DNA from: Trebouxia sp. TZW2008 | Lineage: Eukaryota; Chlorophyta; Trebouxiophyceae; Trebouxiales; Trebouxiaceae | Length of the DNA stretch: 64,000 nucleotides | Direction: 5' to 3' | Assembly: GCA_002118135.1 (NCBI GenBank) | Contig: BDIU01000200.1 | Location: 104,647 to 168,646, forward strand | Made by a program: the position numbers and the translations under genes | Shown: in pieces, positions 9,221-20,420 of the stretch | Layout: each line of letters starts with the position of its first letter | Position numbering within the stretch: the stretch's first letter is position 1 | Notes under the pieces: model-generated | Seen by the model: the letters and a program-made list of their open reading frames with translations, nothing else | What the model was told of the DNA's origin: nothing | Databases searched by the model: none

Positions 9221-12200
9221 ATGACTGGATGGCTTCGGAGCGTTTTTTTCTCTGCAAAGCATGCTGTTGCAACTATGCTACCATTCGCTACGCAGATTGC
9301 GCTTACGCTTGTAAGCCCACGTCTTCCCCTTCCCCGTGCACATTCTGCCAAGATCGCTGACAGCGACAAGCTGAGCCCGAGTTCGACGTCTGCAGGGGTG
9401 CTCATGTTTGTGTGCATGTGGTAGCGAAGCAGCTTGTCAGCTCTCCGCAGCATGCAGCAGGCTTGGGGTTGCACACGCACTACTACTTTTATGCACCAAG
9501 GGTACGCACTTGCGCATCCCGTGTCATCGGCATCGACATTGTCACCATTTTTGAAATACCCTGCAGCCACATCTGCTTTACATACATGCTTTGCAGGAGA
9601 AACACCACCTACAGCCTCCACTTCCCTGTGCGCACATCAAGCATACAGCAGCCTCCTGCGTTCACACCACACAGCTTGCGGCACTGGCGTAGGCAGAAGC
9701 GTGCTCAGTTGCAGCAGCATTGTGCGTGCAGTGGAAAGGCAGGCAGACAGCGTACAGTAAAGACACGTGCAGCATTGCCATCACTTCCAGGCAAGAAAGG
9801 CATCTTGTTCTCCTTCCAAAACCCTGTGCCATGTTCCAAAGTGAGCTGCATTTGTTTGCATGCAGCTGTTCACATATATTACACTTGAAGGAAACGACGC
9901 CAGTACTATGCAATTGCGCTTTTTTGCAAAAGAGAGGTGTCCCATAGTCCTCTCTGCGCTCTTCAATTAGAGCCTGCTATCTGGCGATGCATCATTTCAA
10001 GACTCAATTGCATGCAAGCAGACATATGAGCTGCAATCCTTTTCCCAATGTAGACAAATGCATGCAGTGTACTTAACATGACTGATAACTACATGGTATA
10101 GCACAGTTGGTGCCAAGTCCATCATGACAGCGCTGCATCTCTCTTGCCTGCTGGCTGACAGCATGATAGTTGCAGCTACATGTTTTCCTGATTCGCTGCT
10201 TGCAGCCAAAGGTTGACAACAACTGACCAGGGTTGTTTTTGTGGCAGTTGACAAGGAGCGCTTGCTGACTGGCGGCATAATAGCTGCGACCTCAACTGCT
10301 TCTTTCAGGCTGATCTTCACTTGTGTTCCTGTTCATCAACATAACAGCTGCAGCTACATCTGCTGCTTGCCAGCTGTTTCTGCAGTCATGGTGTAGCGTC
10401 AACTGACAGAACATATCTATGTGTGCAGTTGACATGAAGAGTTTGCTGACTGGGGATGTGATAGCTGCAACCTCGAGCGCTTCTTTTAAGCTGATCTTCA
10501 TCTGTGTTGCTGTTGGTCAACTGCTTAAAGCAGATAAGCTACCAAAGCAAACTAGATCAGTTTTGACTCAGGTAGGCGCTCCTCTGTGAACAATGTCCTA
10601 ACAAGCAGGTGGCAGTGCCTGTCGCTTCATCTGTGATAATCTCAACATGCTGCTGAAAGCAGAGTGTATGTGCTCCAAGCCGATGCACCAAAGCAACATC
10701 AATTTTGACTCAGAAAGATGAGTGTCTCACATGCTTGTGCCTCGTCATGCAATTCATGATAAGATGCAATGCTTGATGTAAAAAGGCAATGCTTTCTGCC
10801 AGTATTGCTTTGCTGCTGGATCTTTGCTTTGCGAGTACGCACACAGCATTCCATCGCCACATGGTGTCATGAATTGCTGACCACCAGTTCCTGTACACCC
10901 AGTGAAATACTGAGCACCTGTGTTTTGGGCGCTGCTTACAGGTGGCATCCCACACCGCGTTACCGTCATACAAAGTTCCTCATGCACTTGTTTCCAATTA
11001 GCGCTCTGCACCTCTGCTTTGCATGCTGCTTTCAAGTGTCATTTCAAACCATGGCGTTGTAGCACAATAGTCATGCAAGCAGTTCATTGGAGCATTTGTC
11101 ATGTTTGTTTTGCATGTTGCAGGTGGCTTTCCACACTATGATACCTTGCATGCTGTTCACCAAAAGCGCGGCAACCCTATCAGCCAATCGTAGCCTCAAG
11201 CTCATTGCTCTACCAGTTGCGGCCATTCTTCAGGTAATACTGCATTACTAGAAAGGTACTTGGTAACACGCTGCAGTTCAACATGAGGTTTTACAGATAC
11301 TCTGCGTTATGATAGGAGCGTTTGGAGACACACTGCGTCACTACAGGGATACCCAGCAGCACTATACGCTGTTCCCGCCACAGCCCAAACATGCCATTCT
11401 GGACGTTTGACAACCATAATCGCCTTTCTGTTTTCTTAGGTAACAGTCGTCAGCAGCATAAGGTGCTTACAATCCTACTTGCTTGTGTTCACTACTGCAA
11501 TAAGCGCCTCTGACCTCTTGCCAAGTTGCTGGCACTACTAGGTTTTGATCTGGTCTTGATTGTCATTGTCACTATGCTTGCATTTGCTGTCAAATGCTCT
11601 TTGTGAGTGTATTTGACGCCAAGGTAGCCTGATGTGATATCACTTTCCAACTCTTAAAGTGATATGGCTGTGCAGGTTTTGGCTGGAACTGCTATTGGGT
11701 GGTTAGCAGCCAGATTACTAATACCAGAACAAGTGGGACCGAAGCCAAAGAGGTATGCTGGATGGCACCCCAACAACCCTCCCAAGTCAGCTTCTGCCAT
11801 AGCTGCTGCTACAGGAGTTCCCGAAAAAGCTGCCAGACCATCAACCACCCCTTCTGTAGGTAATCTTGAGTCAGTTTAAGCATGCAATGCATGACAGTGC
11901 AAAACACACCTTCAGCACCATCAATGCTTGTAACAGGTTCAACATGATATGTTGAGATGGGATATGACATACCATAGAGGTCTATGTGTGCAGATTTCAG
12001 TCTAGTAGTCGTACATGTCAAGCATGACATGTACCCTTGCTACTTGTCAGGCTGCTGCCTGCTGATGCCGTTTCAGAGCATTACTACTATACTTCTGGTA
12101 CAAACTCTGCCTGTAAGCTGTGTTACTGTTGCCATTGCTCATGACAGAGTAACCTCACGGTCCAGGAGACAAGCCATAAGTGATAACGTGCTGTGCTTTT

Positions 12201-15200
12201 GGCAATTCCTTGATTCTGTTTTTGGTTGCTTTGATAGGAGCGTTGTCTACTCATGTTTGTAACACATCATGTCTACCGAAACAGGAGACACATCACTGGC
12301 AATGACATGTTGCGCTGTTGGCAATCCCCTGACCCTGTCTTTGAAGACTTTGATGCAAGTGCTGCCCACTTGTTTTGGTGACACAGCATGTGTACTGAAG
12401 CCATTCCTTGACCCTGTCTTTGATAGTTTTGATCGAATTGCTACCCACGCATGTTGGTGATACAGCATGTCTACCGATGCAGGAGACAGATCACTGGTGA
12501 TAACGTGTTGTGCTTTTGGCAATTCCTTGACCCTGCCTCATGCTTTCATGCAACTGCCGCCTGCTCATGTATGCGACACAGCATGTCTACTGATGCAGGA
12601 GACAGATCGCTGGTGATGACATGTTGTGCCTTTGGCAGTTCCTTGATCCTGCCTTTGATTGGTTTGATGCAAGTGCTGCCCACTTGTATTGGTGACACAG
12701 CATGTCTACTGATGCAGGAGACACGTCGCTTGTGATGACGTGTTGTGCTTTTGGCAACTGCTTGACACTGCTTCTGATTGCTTTGACAGAGCCACATCCC
12801 GCTCATGTTGGTGACACAGCACGTCTACTGATGCAGGAGACAGATCGCTGGTGATGACGTGTTGTGCTTTTGGCAATTCCTTGACCCTGCCTTTGGTTGC
12901 TTTGATGGAATTGCTGCCGGCACATGTTGGTGATAGAGCAACAAGCTATTTAGCGCTGTTCATGGTGGGGTGGTCGCCCATGCTGTGGAGCTTTGGCCTG
13001 CGACTGCTGCAAGGGTTTGGGCCAAGAATAAAGCCAGGTATGGGTCAGGCTCTGAACCCTATTGAGCCCTAACAATCCTCATCTTGAGCTTTTGAAGTGC
13101 TGTAATGATATGTTGGCGCTGTTCATGGCGGGGTCTCAACCCATGCTTTGGAGCTTTGTACTGCGTCTGCTGCAAGGGTTTGGGCCTTGAACACGGCCAG
13201 GTATGGGTCGGGTGCTGGAACCTACAGAACCCTATCATTGCATTTTTGAATTTGAAAGTCCTGTCTTGATATGCTTTGCAACAGCGTGTAAGGGACTGGT
13301 TGCCCATGCCTTGGACCCTTGGAATGCGACTGCTGCAAGGGTTTGGGCCTAGAATACGCCCAAGTATGGGTCTGGATCCTACATACATCTAGCATGCGCT
13401 TGCCTTCTTGTCCAGCATGCTCGTGATGGGCTACAATGACTTGGACGCACATGCTGTGGAGCGTTGAACTGCAACTGCTGCAAGGGTTTAGCCCCAAAAT
13501 ACGCGCAAGTATGGGTCAGGGCTTGCATTCTACAGAACCCTAGTATCGCCAATTCTAGAATTTACAGTCATCCTTTGCTATGCTTGCTTTGTTCAAGGTG
13601 GCTTGTTTGCCCATGATGTGGAGCCTTGGACTGCAACTGCTGCAAGGGTTAAGCCCCAGAACAATCCTGTATGGGTTTTCAGGCACCAAGACTTTCCATT
13701 GCTAGCTTTCCTTTGCCCGAACTCTCGTACCAGCATGCTCAGTGCTGAGTGTCACATCTGCTTTGCCTGTTGACGATCCTCGTAGTCGGTAGTGGTGAGT
13801 AGGCGGATTACGGGTGAGCGACATGTCAGCGTTCCATGCTCATGATTGCACACATACACATTCAAATTATATGCCAACAAGAGCTGGAGTGCATGCTTTG
13901 CCACCAAACATGTCATGTCAGTTGTCACTTATGTGAATGATGAGGTGGTTCCCTTTGTTCACCCCCCCTCCCCCCCTGCCCTCTGCTTTTTTGCTTTTAC
14001 TTGTGCACACACATGCATTGGTCAGATCTGGTACAAATCATGCAACAGGCGCAAATCTGGTTTCAGGGCTGTGATGCTTGATCGTCTAAGGGTGTAATTT
14101 ATTTGTTCAGGGCAGAACACAAGGAAACAATTAGGCAGCATACAATTGTTCTTTGGCATGTGACACTTATCCATGCTATCTATGATGTTAGCTACCTGTG
14201 CAGGGCAGGGCATGACAGAAAAAGCAAATCAGGGGCTGTTGACAAAGACACAGAGTCCAACAGCAGTTTCAAGCCCGTCCAACAAATGCTAAGACAGCAG
14301 TGATCTGACATCAAGCAGGTCAGCTGAGTTTAGTCACAAGCTTTGGGCTTTTAGTCATATGACTCGCTTATGTGCAGAGCAGGACAGGGAAGCAAAATCA
14401 GGGGCTGTTGACAAAGACACAGAGTCCAACAGCGGTTTCAAGTTTGTCCAACAAATGCTCAGACAGCAATGGTCTGACATCAAGCAGGTGAGCTGAGTGC
14501 AGTCGTAATCTGTGTGTATATGACATGCGTAATCATATGACTCACGTATGTGCAGGGCAGGACAGGAAAGCAAAGTCAGGGGCTGATGCAAAAGAGACTG
14601 AGTCCAAGAGCAGTTTCAAGTCCGTCCAACAAATGCTAAGACAGCAGTGATCTGACATCAAGCAGGTCAGCTGAGTTTAGTCATCATCTGTGGCCTTTTA
14701 TTCATATGGCTCGCTTATGTGCAGAGCAGGACAGGGAAGCAAAATCAGGGGCTGTTGACAAAGACACAGAGTCCAACAGCGGTTTCAAGTCCGTCCAACA
14801 AATGCTCAGACAGCAATGGTCTGACATCAAGCAGGTCAGCTGAGTGCAGTCGTAACCTGTGTGTATTTAGTCATATGACTCACGTATGTGCAGGGCAAGA
14901 CAGGAAAGCGAAGTCAGGGGCTGATGCAAAAGAGACTGAGTCCAAGAGCAGTCTCAGCTCTGTGCAACAAATGCTAAGACAGCAGTGGTCTGACATCAAG
15001 CAGGTCAGCTGACTGTTTGCACCACACTGCATGCTAAGTCATTTGAGCTGCTGCTGAATTATGCACTGCGCTGCAACCCAGCTATTCAGCTTCTGCTAGA
15101 CTTGAGCAGGCTGTACTGCATTCTCACTGTAGCTTGTTGTCTCTGCATGACTTGAGCTGTCCTTCATCACAACTCACCTTTTGCCAACTTGCATGGTGAC

Positions 15201-17533
15201 TGCTGTGTATTGTGCACAAAAGCATTGCCAAAATGCGCTGTTTGGTGTGTTCCCTCGTGACTTGCAAAATTGTAGTTATGCACTCGAGATGGCGTATTGT
15301 TCAATTGCCACTGGTGGCGCATGCAATCACACTTGTTGTATGGCTGAAGCATGTGCCAACTTCTTCTTCTGTGTCTACTTCCTGTGCTGCAGGCAATCAA
15401 TGTTTCCCTTTCATGGGTGTTTGCGAGGATGGGGTGGGATTTAGCCCCATGGTTCTTATCTTTGATCTGCTGCCATGACTGCTACTCCTTCTTTTCTACT
15501 CTCTTTTTCAACTGCTTCTCTGTTGTCTGTCATGTCGATTGCTGTATGCTGCAGGCAATCAAGTGCACACTAAGCGGGTGCTTGCTACAGCTGCTGTGTT
15601 CTCACACTTGGTCTGCATGCATGAGGTTACAAATTTTGGACCTGACTGAGTGACTGTCTGTGTACTGCAGGGCAGTCAACTTCCCCTTGGGTGGGGTGCT
15701 GGTGGGGTTGAGCCCCCTAGGGCTGCTGTTGTTTCTGCCGTTGCCCCAAGGTCCCAAACGGCTGTTCTTCTTCTCCTGCACTTGATCACTTTCTTCTTCT
15801 CCTGCAGGCAATCAACTTTCCCCTGGGTGGGGTGATTGCTGGGGTTCTGGTGGGGTTGAGTCCCCTAGGGCCGCTTTTGTTTCAGCCCATTCCCCAAACA
15901 GCATCCAATTGGGCCCTTGAGGCCAGAATTGCCCTTGGTGAGCATCACAAACATGATTTGCAGCAGTCACTATATCCCAGTTTTTTTGTTTTTCATAACA
16001 CACACCATCAAGCATTCAGATTTTGATCAAACCCATAGTCATGATTTCTGTTTGCAAGAAGGTCATTGCATTACACACACATGCAGAACTTCTGTAGACA
16101 GCGTTATGATCAGCTGTCAGACACAAATGTCTGACAAGCACATAACCTTTCACAGCAAATTACAAAGCATTGCAAAGCAATCAGCACTGTTGTTCAGAAT
16201 GACAACAGCCCAAAGTATGTTGAACACGCAGCGACTGCCAAGGTTGCTGACTCAGCCTTCTTCAGGAGACAGAAGATCAGTTGTGGACATTCTGCAGGGG
16301 CTGCAAGATCAGTAGTGGACATTCTGCAGACGCTAGGAGGGGCAACACTTGCCACCACAACAATTGTGTTAGGGGCAGCCATGTTTGACAATCCAGATGA
16401 CCAGGGGGCAAAAGGGAGTCAAGCTTCAGGTAGCTGATATCTTACAGCTTTCATGTTGTGTTACATTCCTTCTTGTACAATACTTCTGTCTGTTGGAAGC
16501 AGCCATGTTTGACAACCCAGATGACCAGGGGTCGAATGGCAGTCAAAATTCAGGTATGCTATGTTACAGCTTTCATGTTGCATCATATTCTTTCTTGTAC
16601 ACAATCATTGTTTGAGCAGCAGATGAATTGACCAAAGGTCAAACAGCAGTCCAAAGTCAGGTGATCAGTGAAATGAGTCCTCCCTGTTGCATCAATCACA
16701 CTTTCGCATGATCATCATGAAGGGCCAAAAAGCCGTTCTGTGTCAGGTAGTTGATGTAGACTGCCTGTTTCATCAATTGACCATTGCAACACTCAGTCAC
16801 CAGCACATTATGCGTGCTGCATTTGGTCCCTCATCTTGTACTTCACTGAAAGCGTCGCTGGTGTCCTGTGACTCAAATTGCAAGCGTATGTACGCCTCAG
16901 ATAGTGAGTTATGTGGATTTGAGGCTGTCAGCAGCTGAGATTTTGCTGAAGCTTTCTGAGCTGTCTGTTGTGCTCCTGCTGTTGATCACGACAATATTGC
17001 GGAGGCAATGATTCCCTGGTGGTGTCATGAACGTCTACCTGAAAAAGACACCACTGAAAGCGTTGCAGACTTGATAGTAGAAGGATAGAAGGCATAGCAC
17101 TTCGCGCATTGTCTTTGAGCTACTACATTTCAACACAGGCCAGTTGAAGAGCTTACTGAAGGGCAGAAAAGGCTCAACACGGTGGTTGCGCAACATCTTT
17201 GGCTCAAATGCCACAGAGACAAGAATTTTGGGTGCAGTAGCCTTAGTGAGGCTGTTCTTGATGCCTATGCTTTCGTTGGGTCTGGTTATGGGTCTCAATG
17301 CCCTAGGAGTTTTACCTAATGACCCTGTGTGCCACCTGGTTCTACTGGTGGAGGGTTCAATGCCCACAGCGCAAAACCTGGTTTTGCTTATGGATAACAA
17401 TGAAAGCACACGCCAACTCACTCCCAAACTGGCAAGAATGATATTGAGATTGTATCCCTTGGCCATTTTGCCAGTCACTTTGTGGATGACATTGTTTGTT
17501 CAGCGCATGCCTGTCTCACTTTCAGCATTGTAG
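9221..17533 (+). CDS. PIN-LIKES (PILS)-type auxin efflux carrier family protein (9 exons, about 504 aa)
   Basis: A membrane carrier of the auxin efflux carrier superfamily. Plant PILS proteins sit in the ER and move auxin. Exons: 9221-9310, 10410-10571, 11123-11233, 11676-11859, 12837-13037, 14894-15003, 15808-15937, 16298-16429, 17139-17533; all phases match (1515 nt). Family features in order: helix FKLIFICVAVGQLLKADKLP, the IPCMLFTKSA segment, GTAIGWLAARLL, CCAFGNSLTLPLVAL (the conserved GN-LPL motif), then a hydrophilic Gln/Lys/Ser-rich loop. After the loop come GGVIAGVLVGLSPLG, the SVVDILQTLGGATLA helix, and a C-terminal helix set containing GVLPNDPVCHLVLL and PVTLWMTLFV. The exon 1 to exon 2 junction is the least certain; exon 2 might instead start near 10429. 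The first 30 residues have no counterpart that I recognise. The introns carry large arrays of exon echoes. Transported substrate is not shown by the sequence. Confidence 0.88.
10120..10400 (+). repeat. Upstream echoes of PILS exon 2 head
   Basis: Three to four decayed copies (near 10130, 10240 and 10340) repeat the exon 2 segment around LLTGDVIAATSSASFKLIF (functional at 10410-10571). The copy near 10240-10320 is the best preserved and still reads as LLTGGIIAATSTASFRLIF. Confidence 0.8.
10660..10720 (+). repeat. Downstream echo of PILS exon 2 tail
   Basis: A decayed copy of the exon 2 end (the KLPKQTRSVLTQ coding segment) lies about 120 bp beyond the true donor. Its donor GT is lost (CAGAAAG). 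Confidence 0.75.
10930..11100 (+). repeat. Upstream echoes of PILS exon 3 head
   Basis: Two decayed copies, after CTTACAG (about 10939) and after TTTCAAG (about 11035), resemble the start of exon 3 (VAFHTMIPCMLF, functional at 11123). Confidence 0.7.
12160..12830 (+). repeat. Six upstream echoes of PILS exon 5 head (unit about 120 bp)
   Basis: Copies near 12162, 12282, 12395 (partial), 12478, 12595 and 12715 precede the functional exon 5 (12837). Each full copy starts with a CAG-GAGACA acceptor context and repeats the coding for SLVMTCCAFGNSLTLPL. The copies around 12478-12715 remain open in frame across more than one unit and keep their acceptors. Confidence 0.9.
13100..13690 (+). repeat. 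Four downstream echoes of PILS exon 5 tail (unit about 160 bp)
   Basis: Copies near 13130, 13300, 13445 and 13610 repeat the exon 5 end (coding for MLWSFGLRLLQGFGPR) followed by a GTATGGGT-type donor. The functional exon ends at 13037. Stops and substitutions disrupt the copies. Confidence 0.88.
14200..14830 (+). repeat. Four full-length copies of PILS exon 6 upstream of the copy used in the model
   Basis: Complete 110-nt exon copies with TGTGCAG acceptors and GTCAGC or GTGAGC donors start near 14206, 14379, 14556 and 14728, followed by the modelled copy at 14894-15003. Copies 2, 4 and 5 are open in the right phase. Copies 1 and 3 have TGA instead of TGG before SDIKQ. Two sequence types occur: a VDKDTESN type (copies 1, 2, 4) and an ADAKETESK type (copies 3, 5). 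Copies 2-3 and 4-5 look like a duplicated pair. Confidence 0.92.
15385..15765 (+). repeat. Three upstream echoes of PILS exon 7 head
   Basis: Copies after CTGCAG near 15391, 15553 and 15668 repeat the start of exon 7 (AINFPLGGV, functional at 15808). The 15668 copy extends into GVLVGLSPLG and ends before a GTCCCA donor-like site. Confidence 0.85.
16440..16760 (+). repeat. Three downstream echoes of PILS exon 8 tail
   Basis: Copies near 16500-16556, 16617-16662 and 16715-16748 repeat the exon 8 end (AAMFDNPDDQG and the Gln-rich end) with GT donors. The functional exon ends at 16429. The rest of the intron to 17138 shows no coding signal. Confidence 0.85.
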
Positions 17534-18534
17534 TTGGTGTAGTCAAGTGGTATTTGCTGTTTGGTACCGCCAATTTGGTGTTGTTATTGTTTGAATGAAT
17601 CTGAAAGAATGCGACGCTCGAATGCCTCAGGCACTCTTCAGTCTGCTGGGTTTTGGATTTTTGAATTCTTTTCTTTGTGTATCTGTCATGCAAATGCAGC
17701 AAGCTGACATAGACATGATGGCAAGATTGCTTTGGTGTTGTGTCTCTTGGAAGGGTTTCCAGAGTGAGTGGCTTGTGACATCACACATTATCAACTTGGA
17801 ACATTTGAGGCTTGCCACAGTTCACTATAGCTTCTAAGATAGACGCTAGCAGAAACTGATTTCAACAGGACTGGCAATCCGTAGCCCACTCAGTGTCATC
17901 TTTTCAATTCAATTCAAGCACCAAATTTACTTTACTTTGCAGCAGACCCGTGTGCTGGATACATTGATGACGACCTTGGCATTTTGGTGCAAAAAATTGC
18001 AGGCATGTGCCCTGCAATCAACTATATATACCAGAAAGTGACTGCATAACATGAACAGGCATGCTGCATGCTGCATGCTGCCTGGCATTCAACCATGGAG
18101 CAGTGTGTACTAGGACACCAGCAGCTACTATATAGAATTGAAGTGCAGTTCTATAAAACGCAGTGACAGGAAGAGGACGCAATCTGGCCAGGGCTGTTGA
18201 ATATTGCTGCACGCGTGCTGCTGTCTGCCAGGTACACTTGACAGTGCAGCAAACCAATGCACAAACCATCCAGCTATAGTGCACTGCTGAATTATTACTT
18301 GCAATAACTTTGCAGAGGACGTATGCCAGCACCATGCAGTCAAGTCACACTTGATGACTTGATGATATGAAATGATATGATTGCCACATGCTCGCAGTAG
18401 CCGCGAAGCACATTCTCTGGTCTACCGCTGCATTTAATCAAATGATGTATTCACTAAAACAGGCCAACAAACAGCAACCCGATCCAAAAAATAGGCTGAC
18501 TTAAAGTGGCCGTCACCTGCAAAACCTGTGCAAT
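17534..18534. other. Intergenic stretch between convergent genes, no gene seen
   Basis: This holds the 3' ends of the PILS gene (plus) and the coiled-coil gene (minus). Short frames are interrupted and lack splice support. A small CATGCTG triplet repeat occurs near 18060. Confidence 0.5.
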
Positions 18535-20095
18535 CTAGTCGCATGCGCTGACTGCCTCAAAATCTGATGCATGTGAAGTTCTTGACTCAGAGCTATACAT
18601 GTCTGAAGTCTGTGACTCAGGCTGAGACATTGTTGGAGACTCTGAGAGAGATTCTGTTGGTGATTCTATGGGGCAGTCCTCAATAATCTCTACGTTGTAC
18701 AAGTTGGCCTCAAGCGTGTGACTTTCCAAAGTCTCTGCTAGCGCCATCAACTGTTCCTGCTGAAGGCCCTTCATCTCCTGAAGCTGTGCATGATGCTGTT
18801 TGAGTTCCTTGATCTTGCTGCGTAGTCTCATTGTCTCCCTCCTGGTTGCCAACAGTCTGGCAGCTACCTCGTCACCTTCTGCCTGTAGCGCCATACACTA
18901 ATAATAATATTATTCTGAATAGTAATGATAACAATGATGACGATGATGATAATAGTAATCATAGTGTTGCTACACTTTCCAGCAAGAGTGCTAGGTGTGT
19001 GTGGCACAAGTCTTGTCTCGCCAGGCTAATTATTCTGAGCATGATATGACTCAGCTCTTGGTATTCAGCTGCTTGACTATCGTCTTGAACTTTCACATCT
19101 CATCAGCAAATTAAATCCAGGCATGCTGGTCAGTTGCTTCTTGTACAAGATGGGTTGCTGTAGCTGAACAGCATGCCGGCAGGATGAGCAGCAATGCAAA
19201 CATGTATAAGCCTAGATGTGGCTGTGTCAAATGACTGACAGGTGAATGCTGACATGGCCAAGCTGCATGACTAACTGCTGATGTGTCAGCCATTGTGCCT
19301 GCACAAGCTCACACAAGCTGTTGCATGCTTACGCATGAACATGCACCCAAGCTGATGTGATGCTGGACGTCGCCAGGCTGATGATGATGACTGATTGATG
19401 CATGCTGACAAGGCGCATGCACATGAAAGATGTTGCATGCGTGTGCACAAACAGCAATGCAGGCTAGTAGTGTGGTTAACTTTACCTGTTTCAGCAGATT
19501 CCTCCTATTCCGAGCAGTCAACTGCTGTCTTTGCGACTCTATGATTTTGGCCCGAGCCTCTGCCTGTCCCTGGTTATCGCTTATGAGCTGTCTCAAAGTT
19601 TTGGCAATCTCAACATGATTTTGGCTCATCTCTCGCAAGTTTGCGAGGCTTGACCCTGCTGCCTCCAGCTCGGCCACTCTGGCTTCAAGGCTATGCAAGT
19701 ATGCATGCTTGGAGTCTAGGCTGGTTTCCAGAGATGAGATGGTCGCATACTGAGCCTGCTCGTTGAACTGCAATGTGGCAATTCGCTCATCGAGCTGCTG
19801 TACCTCTGCTTGCCGCTCACTTGCTTCGAACTGATGCGCATCTGCGAGCCGCAAAAAAGTTTGGGCAAGCGAAAATTGTAATGCATTGGTCTGCCCGCTC
19901 CCTATGTTGAAGCGGAAACGGTATTGGCAACAAATCCACGGCCAGAATACACATCACAATGCAACATTCACCTAAAAAGTGCGCAACCGTGTCGGGCTCT
20001 GCGCCTGCAGTGCTGTGCTCCGCTGCCGATTGCGCCAGATCGTTGGTCTCGACGGCCTCTGCTGTGCTTTGCACGGCAGCTGCCTCAATACCCAT
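18535..20095 (-). CDS. Coiled-coil protein, function unknown (3 exons, 275 aa)
   Basis: Exons 20095-19972, 19841-19486 and 18882-18535 join in phase (124 + 356 + 348 nt). The N-terminus is an acidic Ala/Glu-rich region of low order. Exon 2 is a long uninterrupted heptad-like helix (for example QAEVQQLDERIATLQFNEQ and RVAELEAAGSSLANLREM), ending in QRQQLTARNRR. Exon 3 continues the coiled coil (MRLRSKIKELKQHHAQLQEM) and then becomes a Ser/Glu-rich acidic tail with SPTESLSESP-type repeats. No signal peptide or membrane span is seen. The frame is also open upstream of the chosen ATG, so a longer N-terminus is possible. Introns are 603 and 130 nt and contain no exon echoes. A structural or cytoskeletal role is only a guess. 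Confidence 0.8.
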
Positions 20096-20420
20096 TGGCC
20101 CTTGACTTTGTGTTGACGCTGGCAAGCTGTTGAAGTGACGAGTGCAGCAATCGCTAGACCAAGCTGCAGACCATGACACGCTGTGCGAGTGTGCGAGGCC
20201 TTGGTGCATGCAAAGTGCGTATATGCGGTGCCCGATGACTTCGCAATGCGCACCATCAGCAAGGGACAACGGCTGTCTCGTCATTTACACATCTCGCGCT
20301 TGCTAAACAGTACGTGCAAAGTACAAGCTGGCACGACCAACCCAGACCACCTGATACTGCACCTATGATAGGTCCAACTTGTTGAGTACCATCGCTTGCG
20401 GTTCCTCGGTGGTCAAGGTG
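20096..20420. promoter_or_regulatory. Divergent promoter between the coiled-coil and plastid-protein genes
   Basis: About 325 bp separate the two divergent start codons chosen here. No definite core element is visible. Confidence 0.5.

Noticed and set aside
8400..9224. A 274-codon plus-strand frame
   Set aside because: It runs antisense through MATE exon 1, the TIR element and the divergent promoter and resembles no protein. The minus-strand exon is clearly MATE.
9187..9621. A 144-codon minus-strand frame over the PILS start
   Set aside because: It is antisense to PILS exon 1 and has no domain or splice continuation.
12160..15003. Regular direct repeats suggesting a CRISPR array or satellite
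   Set aside because: The units are exon copies with splice signals and diverged introns, not short identical repeats with unique spacers.
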